Shown here: positions 38,347 to 49,256 of the stretch, piece after piece
Numbering within the stretch: position 1 is the stretch's first letter
Layout of the letters: the number at the start of each line of letters is the position of its first letter
Source of the DNA: Blasia pusilla
Taxonomy: Eukaryota; Marchantiophyta; Marchantiopsida; Blasiales
DNA length: 64,000 bases
Direction: 5' to 3'
Assembly (NCBI GenBank): GCA_050084515.1
Contig: CM114275.1
Coordinates: 19,468,001 to 19,532,000 of the forward strand
The notes under the pieces: generated by a model
Seen by the model: only the letters and a program-made list of their open reading frames with translations
Databases searched by the model: none
Told to the model about the DNA's origin: nothing
Position numbers and translations under genes: made by a program

Positions 38347-39868
38347 CGCCGATGCCGCACCACCACCAAATTACCACCACTAAGTAACCAAGTGACGTCG
38401 ATGTCGCAATACTATTCTAGCTCTACTAGCTATGGGTGTAGGCAACCTAACCTGTCATCACCACAAGAAGCCTCCCACGGTCTACTGGTCATCCCTCCAG
38501 CCTCACTACCGGTCGCACACAAGAGTAACACTACACTGGAAATCAACGTCAATCCTAACAATGGGCGCGCAAGAAAGAAGCAACGATGGAGGGGATCCAA
38601 ACACAAGAAGTCCAACGACAACCCTCCAATCGCAAATGGAAATCAAGGTAACATAATCCACCAAACGTGGTGCCCCTTGAATCCACAAAACCCACCACAC
38701 AATTCTAACGCAATAGCTACTCCGCTGCGGGTCGATGATGTGCTAGTCGAACTCGCAGCACCTGAAAATATCACCTGCATAGAGAGGCTACACCGTACTA
38801 TGCGCTAGAGGTCCATCAACCAAAAACCTAAGATGCATAAAGCGCCTAACACCTCTCCGATCAGCACCAAATGAGCTACACCAGTGTGTACACTGGCATA
38901 GTTAAGAACTCAACAGTTAAGTGTCTTCCAGGCAGAATAGCCCAAAGATGGGTGACCAGTTATGGAACACTCAAATCACAAATCCTGCAAAAACTGCCTC
39001 ACGCCCAAGCAAGCTTGCTAGCTTGCTCCTTGCTCCTTGCTCCTTACTCCGCCTCTCACGCCCACTCACCCCGAGCTACCACGAGTTGCCTCGAGTTGCC
39101 TCGAAGCCTCAAAACGCCGAGACATGCCCCTATCACCACGCTTTGCCATGGAGAGAGGCCCAACCAGGGCGCCCCCAATGCGATAGGCATCTCCAACAAT
39201 GAACAAGTCACCAACCAAGCAGCCCCTCCGATCCGCTGTCCACCATAGCCAGACCTTGAGCTAGTCCACAAAATTTCAATCAGCAATTACTCCACAAATC
39301 CTCAACCAAAATTGAATTTGTTTCAACAAAATTCAATTGATCACCATAGCTATCTCTCCACAAAAAATCAGATACAACCGAAATGTGTAATCCGAGCTAA
39401 AAATCAGACAAACTTGATGTCCATACACCTCCAGAATCGCAAATCCGACAGCGCTTTCGCCCAGTTTCATGCACGCAGAAATCCGCAACGCTCCACACAC
39501 TCGAGCAGATAGCTTCACATGAGATCACAATACAAGTAGCAACAAGAATCTCTCACCCGATCTGGATGAACTTCAACAGAGCTTCTGCACTCCAAGCTCT
39601 CCACATCAGAAAACCGTCGAACACGAACCAGAATCTTCAATCCTTGATAACTTCCAACTCCCTTGACAAAATTTGGCGATCTAAAGCACGTTGGAAATCT
39701 ATTAGCAAGGCGCTTCTTTCCCAACCAACCACGCACCAGATTCACACCTCCAACATAGGCCACAAGCCACGAACATCCACGGCTGAGTACACAATCAGCC
39801 CTAACCAGATCCTACTGATCCACAATCGAAGCTACCATTGATCTACTTCAGTTCTTTGAGTGAAATCC
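38347..39868 (-). other. Gypsy 5' leader
   Basis: About 1.5 kb lies between the LTR segment and the first Gag frame on the element strand, with no convincing coding. Short direct repeats occur near 39011-39056 (ttgctcc repeats) and 39083-39106 (gttgcctcga repeats). A TGG-starting primer-binding site is not obvious. The sequence next to the LTR segment (TGGTAGCTTCG about 30 bp inside) shares only TGGTA with the initiator-Met site. Confidence 0.45.
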
Positions 39869-40228
39869 GTGAAAGACCTCCTATCATAAAACATGTATAG
39901 AATCACATACAATCGAGCCAAACCCACTCCATGATGGAAGAATCTAGGTCGAAGCTTGCGGGAAACACCACAGCCAAGAGTTCTACACACTACCAAGGCT
40001 AACTCCCAACGCAATAGGCTCAACTCAAAGAACTGACTGTTCTTTGGGTGCACTCCACACTATATCCTCCAACCTAAGAGCGGGCCCTACTGGGAAAATC
40101 ATCCCCAACTGAGTAACCCCCAACCCTATGTATGAAACCGCATCTCTACCTAGCCACTACGGTCCTACATAAGGTATGGCCTCTACTAGCACACTATACT
40201 CTACGACATAATCTGTATGGTCATGACA
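39869..40228 (-). repeat. 5' LTR segment (block B only)
   Basis: This 360-bp segment is identical in length to 30591-30950 and differs at 15 positions. On the element strand it starts TGTCATGACC directly after the LINE sequence. It lacks the ~105-bp block A that precedes block B at the other end. Confidence 0.85.
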
Positions 40229-40232
40229 AGGC

Positions 40233-40762
40233 CCATGCATGGATCGACAATACCGTTGATGTCTTTTGATCCCATTAGGAGCAAACTCCTTATCACAAGG
40301 TATGCAACAAAATGCAAAAGTAGAAGGGTTACAAGGAGAGGAAGTGGGAGGTGCAAGAGGTGGTGATGGACGACGATGAGGGGGTAAGTAGGTTGGGGAA
40401 GGAGGAGGAGGAAGAGGGGAGATGAGGGTAGAATAGATGGGAGTTGGAAGCAAGGTCACATATGAGATATGTGAGGATGGAAAAGTAGTAGGATTCGCTA
40501 ATAATGGATCAAGATTAGGCTGAATAGGACGAGACAAAGAGGGGAGAAGAGGAGAATTTGGAAGAAATGTAGCGAGTGTAATGGGTGTATTAGTATTGGG
40601 AGGAAAATGGCAAGATTTACGATGAGGAGGTGAACTAGGGGGAGAGGTTACGACTGTAGGAGGGCATGTAGAACCAAAGAAGCGAGTAGATGGAGAATCC
40701 AACTCCATTTTTGATGCCATAGAAGCAAAGGTAGGCAAGTCATCAAAGACAAAGAAAGACAT
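40233..40762 (-). pseudogene. LINE N-terminal region with zinc finger
   Basis: A Pro/Ser-rich N-terminal stretch of about 150 residues is followed by FCCIPCDKEFAPNGIKRHQRYC, a C2H2-type finger variant (CX2C, a 12-residue loop, H, three residues, Cys in the last position). Such fingers sit at the N terminus of R2-like LINEs and bind target DNA. The frame is cut by the gypsy insertion after MHGP. The last ~20 residues before the stop are translated from LTR sequence and are not part of the LINE. Confidence 0.65.
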
Positions 40763-42580
40763 ATGAAACGTGGTTTGGAGAAAACATGAGGGTAACGAGC
40801 AAAAAAAAAGTAGTGGAAATCGTCCAAAAGAAATTTAGATGGAGAGAATAAGATTAGGCAATAACGAATTTATGATTGAAAGTTACTTTAAGAAATATAA
40901 CAAGAAATTGAAAAGGAAAAGTGATCTATATGGTATCGAAAGAAGTGGCTCAAGAATATGAATTTCAAATGTACTTAAGGATATAGCAAAAGTTTGTAGG
41001 GACGAAACAATAAGGTAAAGAGTTGAAAGAGCAAGGAAGACGTTTGAGAGGAATTGACCTAAAAAAAACCCGGTACACAAAAATAGGCTCCTACAGAGAA
41101 GGAAGAAAAACAGAAAACCTACCTAGTATCAAAAGAACGAGCTCGTCAAGACGATAAAAAAAAGATCTAACGCGTCCAAAATCGATGCTCTAGGAGAAAG
41201 TTATGAAAGAAATTTGGAACACCAAAAAAGAGGATGTGAGGAGAAAGTAAGTCACCCAGCGATGACTGCTATGAGGCAATGAGTTTGTAATGTTGAGCCC
41301 AACCCGTACCAAAAGATCGAGAAAAGCAAGAGGAATCCCTTAAACCGATGGTAACCCGGTATCACTCTATAAGAAGAGCGTTGTGTATGAAATTGGGTTT
41401 AGGAATCTATGAACTTATTTAGGAGAGAAGGAGGTCCAAAGATCCCAAGAACTTTGGAAAACTCAATCTTAAGTGGAACAAAGAAGAACCCAAAGGTCAA
41501 GCTTGAGAAGATGAACACGTTGGGCCTTAGATTAAAAAAATTGGATCACAATGGAAATAGTTACAAGAAAAACTCTAAACGTCCCTCCATCTCCTTTGCC
41601 ATAGTCCTCCTCCATCAAGCTCAAATCGGATTCTTTTTCCACTCATCTTGTGCACATTGAATGATGAATCGCTCATCATGAATATGGAGCGAACAATAGT
41701 GAAGCATAATAGTACATATGTCATATGTCTAACATCTGCCATATACTCCCCGACCTCACACAACAACATAGGTTTATACATACGATATAATAGTGATGAT
41801 CTTATAGAGTAGAGTTACTTCTTAGCATAATCATATCTCATCAACCATTCACAAGATCGGCGATGGTGTGAGTCTATCATTGCGAATGCTTCCATCTCGT
41901 AGCACCGCATTGCTCTACTCCAAAAGTTGGTGAAAATGAGAAGATGCCTAGATTTCACATTCGGCTCATGGTCAATGTGAAATGTTTGTAGTCGCACCGG
42001 TAGCAAATTAGGGTTAACTTCTTTTTGTCAATGGATATCTTTCTTACATAAAAGTACTTGGGGCTGGCATAGAGATGAGCAAGCTTAGCATGGCTAATGC
42101 TTTATGCTTTACCAAAATAGTTGGATTCATTGGTGCAAAAAATTGGATAGTGGAAGTAGTCACATTATTTAGAATTCCGTAAAAAGACTCTTTACTTTCT
42201 ACTTTGTTGGTTTATTCACCAAGATGATGAATTTGAACGCATGTGATATGGTTCCATGCGCAATATTGAGAAACCAATTTACATACCTCAAGGGGAAACA
42301 CCCCATGCAACCATAATGCAAGGCTGGACCATAAATGTTGAAAGTCAAGATGAACCATCAATACATCAAAAAGAAACTGCCAACCTTATGGACAAAGAGG
42401 GCATTCAAAGAATGTTTTCAAATGTCCAAAATTGAAAGATAATGAAGCTAAGGTAAGTGTAGATATGTTTCTTTCAATAAGAGAAATAATCAACGTGAAC
42501 ATAAGAGAAATTGTTACACAAGAATTTTTTGGTTAAGTTTCCAATCTCAACAACATCAAAAATTTGGATAAAAGTCCATC
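40763..42580. other. Intergenic or LINE 5' region, nothing recognised
   Basis: The part next to 40762 may include the LINE 5' untranslated region. No frame above about 83 codons (41409-41660) and no motif. Confidence 0.4.
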
Positions 42581-42583
42581 AAG

Positions 42584-43650
42584 ATGAAGGTGGTAATAAA
42601 TCGTAGGGATGAGGTGAGATCCATCTCATATTCTTTGGTACTAAAGAAGATCATGATCACGAAGAATATGTATTGGCTTGTTAGTAACCTTGTGCAAAAG
42701 TGGTTGCAAATTCAACTTGGATTGAGGTGTGTGGGGGTAGATTGGTTTCTACCTTTTGGAGATCTCCTATGTCATGGGAAACTCGAGAGGAAGGCTTTCT
42801 ATTATGCCTTGCGAAATTGAGGAATCCACAACTCTGGAAAAAACTTATATTTCATACCGATCATTGCTAATGTGGCACCAAGCATGGGCGTGTGCTTATA
42901 CACCAATGATCTCTGAAGTAGAGTGTGTAAGAGTTACAGAAGATTTTAAATTTTTTGTTGGCAACAAAGAGAAAATGAAAATATGCAAGAAATGTATCAT
43001 GAGCAAGGCACAATGTAAACCTTTCTTAGAGACTTGTTTAAGAGTCCCCATTGACCTGCACCTTGTTTGTAGAGGCTTGCATCCAACCCATACCAAACTC
43101 ATAGGGCCCTCACTGGTCAGGCTTAGGCAACTTGGGTACCAAAAAAACCCGGGTGAGAGACACGTGGGGAATTTCTATCAAGTCTGTTTCCGTGCAATCT
43201 TGGATTCAAAGCAATGGCTAGTGGCAAAAGGCTACTCACAAGTTGAATATATTGGCAATCATGAGACATTTTCATCTATGGCATGTCTTATAAAAATTTT
43301 ATGTTTCTTAGCATTAGTCGCCATTTTAGATTCGAATGGTCAATACCTTTATGTGGTTTACAATTATTTAAACGGAAAGCTTAATGAAAAAAAATCTTCA
43401 CAAGAGTAATTGAAGGTTTGGATCTTCCTCTACAACATAAAGACAAGGTTATGTAACCCTTATAGACTTGATATGACTCAAAACAATTTGAATGTGGATG
43501 GAATGGGAACTTGGATTGCTTTTCTCAAGCACTTAGTTGGCTATGATCCTATGCAAATCCATGACTCTACACAATCCAAATGTGTCAATCAATCCTTAGA
43601 CACCCATAATGCAAGAAGTCCCATTCCTTCCTTGAATCATGTGTCTACTC
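42584..43650 (+). pseudogene. Ty1/copia pol remnant (pre-integrase and reverse transcriptase)
   Basis: Within a 217-codon frame (42756-43409), KICKKCIMSKAQCKPF resembles the copia GAG-pre-integrase zinc motif. It is followed by a degraded VPIDLHLVCRG segment (copia P-L-x-L-V-H-x-D). KQWLVAKGYSQVEYIGNHETF is the hallmark start of copia reverse transcriptase, continuing through LALVAILDSNGQYLYVVYNYLNG. After the stop, IEGLDLPLQHKDKV resembles the EGF(D)xP region. Much of the integrase core is missing. The remnant is interrupted after about 43650. Confidence 0.7.
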
Positions 43651-45274
43651 ATGCTATCCTATAGTAACCAACAAGGTTGCTTTGGCAACACCTGATGGTT
43701 CCCAAGTTGCCCCGTGACTGGGTGGCAGATCTGAGGCGGATCCCATCAACACATGTCTAATGAGACCTAGCTTCGCAGGTTGTGGCCACCCAAGGCTACT
43801 TACCTGCAATGGCGATGCTTTCTTCTTCTAGTATTGGGTATGACGGTGTGAGTGTTGGCTCACCAGCCAACCTGCCCTTCCACGATTGATTGCCAAGGAA
43901 ATTTGTCCAGGTACCCCTAGGGTCTGAGTTATATGCATGTAACCAAGGAGCATTGTTGAGCTATCTAGGAGCATATCTCATGCTATGTGAGGATTGAGTG
44001 ACCAATTCCCCACATTGCATCTTCTTTGGCACCTCTTTGGGGACTCCTCCTCTTGGCTCAATTGTTGCGTAAATCTTATTAGGAATTCTATGTTGGTCTT
44101 CCGTGCCTCTTGGGTCTCGTTATTTTTGACCCGTTTTTGTTTGGTTTCCAACCGACGCCTTAGTGGATCTTTGAGTTGAAACCACAAAAAACTTGTAAGG
44201 GTTTTGAGCTGGGCCTACCCTACCCTATCCACTCAGAAAAATACTCACGCTGATAGTGACACTGACATGTTGACACTAGCCTCTCTTCCAGGATCTCCTT
44301 GATTCTCATCTCTTGTTGGTCCATCTACTACTTCCTCTCAATCGTTCTAACCAAAACTCCCAACTCAAATACACTTAAATGTGGGCACATACTTCCACCT
44401 TGGGAAGTGACCCTACTACTCCCACATGTCTCCAAACGATGTATCAACTCATGGACTCCATCAACAATCCCTTGATTCTCGAATCTTGGATGCAAACATA
44501 TTCTGAAACACGCAACTTAGCAATCCACACAGACCCCTATCCTTCCAAACTAAACGCTGAGGTCTTTGCTTGAGCTTTGCGTGCATGAAACCTAGCTACA
44601 TGAGTGTTTACTCCTCTAGTTTCTAACGAGACTAAGATCTCCCCGAACACACTGTGTTTGATGCCACATTCGGGCTTTATAGTACTCTCAACTCATGTTC
44701 AACCTTGGGCTGATTTAGTGTGGTTCAATTCTTCACGCCCCCTAGTCTCAAACATATGCTCCCCGTATTGAGGGTACTCGTATTTTGTTACCAGTGGCGG
44801 TCTGCATGCCTGCTTCTTGATTTGTAGGTAGTTACTCAGTGCATGGGGCTCGCGGCGTCTTGTGGCGTTTGGTGACGTTTGGGCGGCGTCTCGCCATAAT
44901 CTCTTGCTATACTCTCTTGGGCCAAAAAAGATCTGGTCCGCGAGTTCACATACCTCTTCATGCTTGAGAGTTAGCATTCAAGAGAGGAACATGTAGTTGC
45001 CACACTTGTATTAACAAGCAATGGGATCTTTGTGGTATTTAGAAAATACAACTAGGTATGATATATCTTTTCTTTTGAACACTTTGTGCTGTATATCTTT
45101 TAACTTTGCACATCGTAAACGACAAGGAGTAAAGTGAGTATCCAGGAATGATGAATTTTCATTGCGGTATGGCCCAATATATGCAAGTTTACAACTAATG
45201 GGGTTGAAAGAAGACCAAATGCTTAGTTGACAATTTTTCTTTCCAACTAAGCGGAGGGGAAGTTTATTGGTCAA
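43651..45274. other. Insertion within the copia remnant, unidentified
   Basis: This stretch separates the RT and RNase H parts of the copia remnant. It contains only short frames (up to 92 codons, 44699-44977 minus) without recognised motifs. It could be a second mobile element or shuffled filler DNA. Confidence 0.4.
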
Positions 45275-45670
45275 GCAAGAACCAAATCAACCATCTCCCT
45301 TTCATCAACAAATGCATAATATACCATTATGACTATTGGAGCAAAGGAGGCTCTATTGCTTCAAAAAGCATTGGGTGATTGTGAGATCATGGAACCAACT
45401 ACAATCCTCATTTACGAGGAAAATCAATTTGTATTGCAATTGTAAAGAATTTTGCCTGTTTATACTAAGAACTTTGATCTCATACCACTTCATAAGGAAG
45501 TGGAGAACGGAGTGGAACTCAAGTAATGTAGTAGCAAATGGCTATGGACATGTTGACAAAAGCATAAGCTAGAGCTTGCGAGATGTATGCCGACACCAAA
45601 GCTTTGGGTTAGTGGATGTCTAATATGTTCTCTTGCTAAAGCAAATTGATAGTTCAAGCCTTTGACACTT
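45275..45670 (+). pseudogene. Ty1/copia RNase H remnant
   Basis: In one plus frame, GAKEALLLQKALGDCEIMEPTTI followed by EENQ matches the copia RNase H end. A second frame gives YHFIRK and a third VENGVELK. A final MLTKA-like segment (GHVDKS region) closes it. The spread over three frames shows at least two indels. Confidence 0.6.
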
Positions 45671-48600
45671 ACATGATCAATATGGACTTATGAATCAATC
45701 ATGACTCCCTCCCACGAAGAAGTCCCAAGATCCAGAATCTAGACCCCGGCACTAATCCGGCACTTGGCGCGCACAAAGAATTGAAGGGAGAGTTTCACAA
45801 AAATCTGCATACGCATAAACCTTATCACATTGTGTACGTCACCTGTTTTCTGCCACTGCATTTGTCGGCGCTGACGAGCGGTGCTTCTTCCTTTGATCTC
45901 TCTAGCTCAGGTGAAAACAGGTCCTGGTTGGGTGGGAGGAAAACTGTGTTTTATAATTCTCTGCGAAAGATGTCATACGAAGCAACGCGCCGGCATACAC
46001 TTGTCAAATGCTTCAAGAAAGACAGTAAACTGAAAGCATGGTGTCGGGATACATCTCGCAACTTATGGGACGATCCTCGACCAATCTCTCGAATGGTTCA
46101 AGGGATTAAGAAGCCCTCCTAGTGAGCCCGACTATAGCTCAACAAGTCTAAAGAAAAAGAGCGGGGGTCGTCTCCGGAACTTCTCTATTTCCTTAAATTG
46201 CCAATGACTGGCTATTGAAGGGCCGCGTTGTAAACGGGACTCGTACTGCCCTCGAATAATGTTTCTCACTAGTAAATGGGTGGAAGATTTCGTGAGGATG
46301 TACGCAATGCATATTTAGTACGAGGCATACATCTATACAATAATAGATTTTCACCTCGGGCCAATATCTATGGTATTCTCGACGATTGAAGAGATCGCTA
46401 GAGAAGTTGAGAAGTGCCGTCGGACGCACTTGGTCCATGCGATTGTACCAGACTTCCTTGCGTAGAAGGAATTTCTATGTTTGCAGGTTAAACTGATGAG
46501 GCGTGAGGCGCATTTCAGAAGCTCGCTGCGAATGATACACAGAGTTCGAAGTCGTCTAACATTTGAACATTTTAAGATGGTGGTGGTATTGCATCCCAAA
46601 ATGAATGTGATCGAGGATTTTACTGCAAGAGAATATTTGTTAAAATCGACAGAAATTTCGAGTGTGGCGGCCGTCCGGAATTGATGCTGCCCGACCCCAT
46701 CCAGCGTCTGTTACCGAAGGTGAAACTCATGACGACTCTTCAGTGCAAAATAGGTTTGATGGATCTTCGTGTGATTCCGAGAACTATCAAGCCTTCGTCT
46801 TACGTAGTGCTATCATATCCCGATATCCACGGCATTTCCCTCATAACCGGGATGATTTCTTACTATTCGGAATTTCTTCCATGTTCCCGTAGCATATGGT
46901 GACGTGTTCCAATTCGTATCGAGAAGCAAAGGATCGCTCTTTATATTCGGAGCCTAACTTGTCGATACACATGCGTGCTTGTGCTAATAATAACACTTCT
47001 CTGAACTGCCAGCCAGCTAAAGAGATCGCATGTGGTTCTTCCAGCTTCTCGTTTTCCCGATCAGACGGTGCCATTCCGCCACATTTTATAGCTTTTAATT
47101 TCTTCGAAAGAAAGTGACAAACGGTGACATCGCCTGGTCACGTCCAGGAACCACAGCGAAAAGATCATATCAGGTGCTTGCATAGGCCCCACACATCCTA
47201 CTGACTACAGGTTAGATTTCAGCTGATCCGCAAAGGCCCGGGAAGAAAGTGTAGACACCTAGGTAAACTCGTTAAGACTCTCATAGTGCACCGTCTCCGG
47301 CTCTCCCGTTCCGTGCTTCTACTCCAGACGTATTGTGAGCATCGACACACGCCGGTGGTATGCCATCCTGCACTTTCCGTTGCGTGACTGTCGCCATTGG
47401 ATTATCTCTCTGCTATCTCTCACCGTGGATGATATCACCTGAGCCGCGACTGTGCACAGATTCGACAAGACCACTGACCACTGACCGCGTGACGCCCGTC
47501 TTTTCTCTTCAGCCGTAGCGGCCTTGGTGGCGCCACCGCCGTCCGGCTCGCCTCGTTCCAACCAACGAAACACGATCTCTTACGAACTCTGCCTTCTACA
47601 GCCGCGAAATCACTGCAGAAGCAACAAAGTCTCATTAAGTTCGCGAAATCATTGCGTGAGAAAAGAAATCAGCGCACGATGAAGGAAGCAAGCGAGGAAA
47701 TTTGCGAAATCAAAGCGGAAGAAACGAATCAGTGCACAATGAAGGGAGGTACGAACAAGAAAAGAAGGGAGGTTTAAAGAGGGACTCTCGCTCCGGGGAG
47801 CCACACTACGAACAACCGTAGAACGCAAGAATCGGGCGCCGAATCCCGCACATCTCTGCACGAGCCAGGTGAACCTTACTAGGTATCTGGCGAGACGCTA
47901 CTCCCAGGAAATTGGCAGTCCGTGCGTGACTTACAAGTTACCGGGGATCTTGAGCATGTGTGACGCTTGCGGGCCTCTAGGTCACATCCGGCCCTCAGTG
48001 CGCTGACGTGGCACACCCGAGAAACGACTCGTGGTATTTATCATGGAACTGTACGCACTTGAGCCGTTACCCATCAAGACCGGCGTCACCTGCAAAGTCG
48101 AGCCCGCTGATCGGAGCATAAGGTCCTGCCGTGCGAGCTGGCTGTCATGGAACCAGGCCAAACTAGTTGTGCCTCTAAGTTGGTGGAGCTCCTGGGCTTC
48201 TGGTCCCCGCTGACTAGAGACCGCTGCGGAATGGGAAGACGGTCGGACGTGAACCCGCTAAAGATAGCGAGGGCTGTGGAGTTCGCCGACATCGGGAGTG
48301 CGGAGGCTCGTGAAGCAGTGGCGGCGAATTGCCGAGCTTCACGATCGTCGCAGGATCATCGGGAATTGAGGACGGCGTGAGTAGCTTCTATTCCGTTCCT
48401 ATAGCGAGGATATGTTTGCTCCGCGTGTCTCTGTGCTGCTTTCTTATTCTGGAGTTTTTGGTCACGAGTCTCGCCGATTCGATGAAATGCAAGCAGCAGA
48501 TGGAGGTGCAGCAGTCTCGCCGCCGCAAGGTCAGGTTCATGATGAGCACTGTGGATCCACTGCATTAGAGCGTTGCAGAGTAAGCGGCGTAAATCGTCCA

Positions 48601-49210
48601 CAAGAACTCAGCATGGAAGGATTATGAGGGAAGGTAGACTCAGAAAGCTGATGAGATTCTGCGAATCTGAAAGGAAGAGTACACGGTTGTAGTTGAACCT
48701 GATGCTCAATCAGCGACGAGTGATCTGGATTTCGTTATTTTCCTCTATGACATTGAGTCCGCACTGAGAAGGGGAGAGCAATGAGAGAAGACTGAAATGA
48801 ATTGACAAGAACGTCATGATCAGAGTAGTTCCAATTGGAATGCATTCAGAAGGATCTGGAAATAAAAAATAAGATGGACGATTTGCTCGATTGCGTTATG
48901 GAATGCTGGATGGATCCGGAGATGATCTGCTCTTGTCTTGTGAGAGGTGTAAGGAGTCCACGTAACGTCCTTATTTGATGTCGGTGGATTCCGAAGCATT
49001 CTCTTTCAATTATCAATCTTAGGAATACACAAAGCTCCTCCCGAAAAACTCGAGCAGTATTTTCCGGATCAACTGAGGTAGTATTTTCCAGACAAGACTA
49101 GTGGAAAGCTAAACAAGATCAAGTTTCCCAGACCAGAACAGAGGGCACTGCTAGCATCTGGTGTGAAAAGGAGGGCAAGAAATATATGAAGCTGAATTCT
49201 GCCCAAAGCA
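45671..49210. other. Gene-like composition, no gene recognised
   Basis: Short overlapping frames occur throughout, the longest 113 codons at 45781-46122 plus. None has a domain I can name. The stretch near 47.3-48.6 kb is GC-richer. It may hold promoter sequence of the downstream receptor kinase or decayed exons. Confidence 0.35.
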
Positions 49211-49217
49211 TATATAG
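49211..49217 (+). promoter_or_regulatory. TATA-like box upstream of the receptor kinase
   Basis: A tatatag element lies 40 bp before the proposed ATG at 49257. If used, the 5' leader would be very short; an upstream start is equally possible. Confidence 0.25.
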
Positions 49218-49256
49218 TTTGAAGGGCCGAATCATTATCCGAACAGATTCTTCAAA

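Larger units (their letters stand above)
30480..40228 (-). mobile_element. Ty3/gypsy LTR retrotransposon carrying a DNA methyltransferase and a PHD finger
   Basis: This 9.75-kb minus-strand element lies between LTR-like repeats (30480-31056 and 39869-40228). The coding order is gag, two zinc knuckles, aspartic protease, C5 cytosine methyltransferase, reverse transcriptase, RNase H, integrase, PHD finger. The 360-bp LTR segment shared by both ends differs at 15 sites, 12 of them transitions, so the insertion is not recent. Flanking aggc (possibly aaggc) on both sides is a likely target-site duplication inside the LINE. Nine in-frame stops and several frame changes make this copy non-autonomous. 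The order pro-methyltransferase-RT plus a terminal PHD finger is the most unusual feature in the window. Confidence 0.9.
27600..40762 (-). mobile_element. R2-like LINE split by a nested gypsy element
   Basis: Minus-strand pieces on both sides of the gypsy element fit one non-LTR retrotransposon. The N-terminal part with a C2H2-type zinc finger lies at 40233-40762. Linker, reverse transcriptase, zinc knuckle and C-terminal endonuclease-like region lie at 27600-30479. Removing the insert brings the two parts together in one reading frame (MHGP, then SIPNQI), which supports a single disrupted element. The LINE portion totals about 3.4 kb. Its 5' end and poly(A) end are not defined. Several stops and frame changes show that it is dead. 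Confidence 0.8.

Noticed and set aside
38027-39248. Several plus-strand frames of 70-147 codons
   Set aside because: They lie antisense to gypsy Gag and its leader and have no motifs. They are shadows of a minus-strand element.
39780-39868. Initiator-Met tRNA primer-binding site next to the LTR segment
   Set aside because: Only TGGTA matches at about 30 bp inside the segment and the following bases differ. Not supported.
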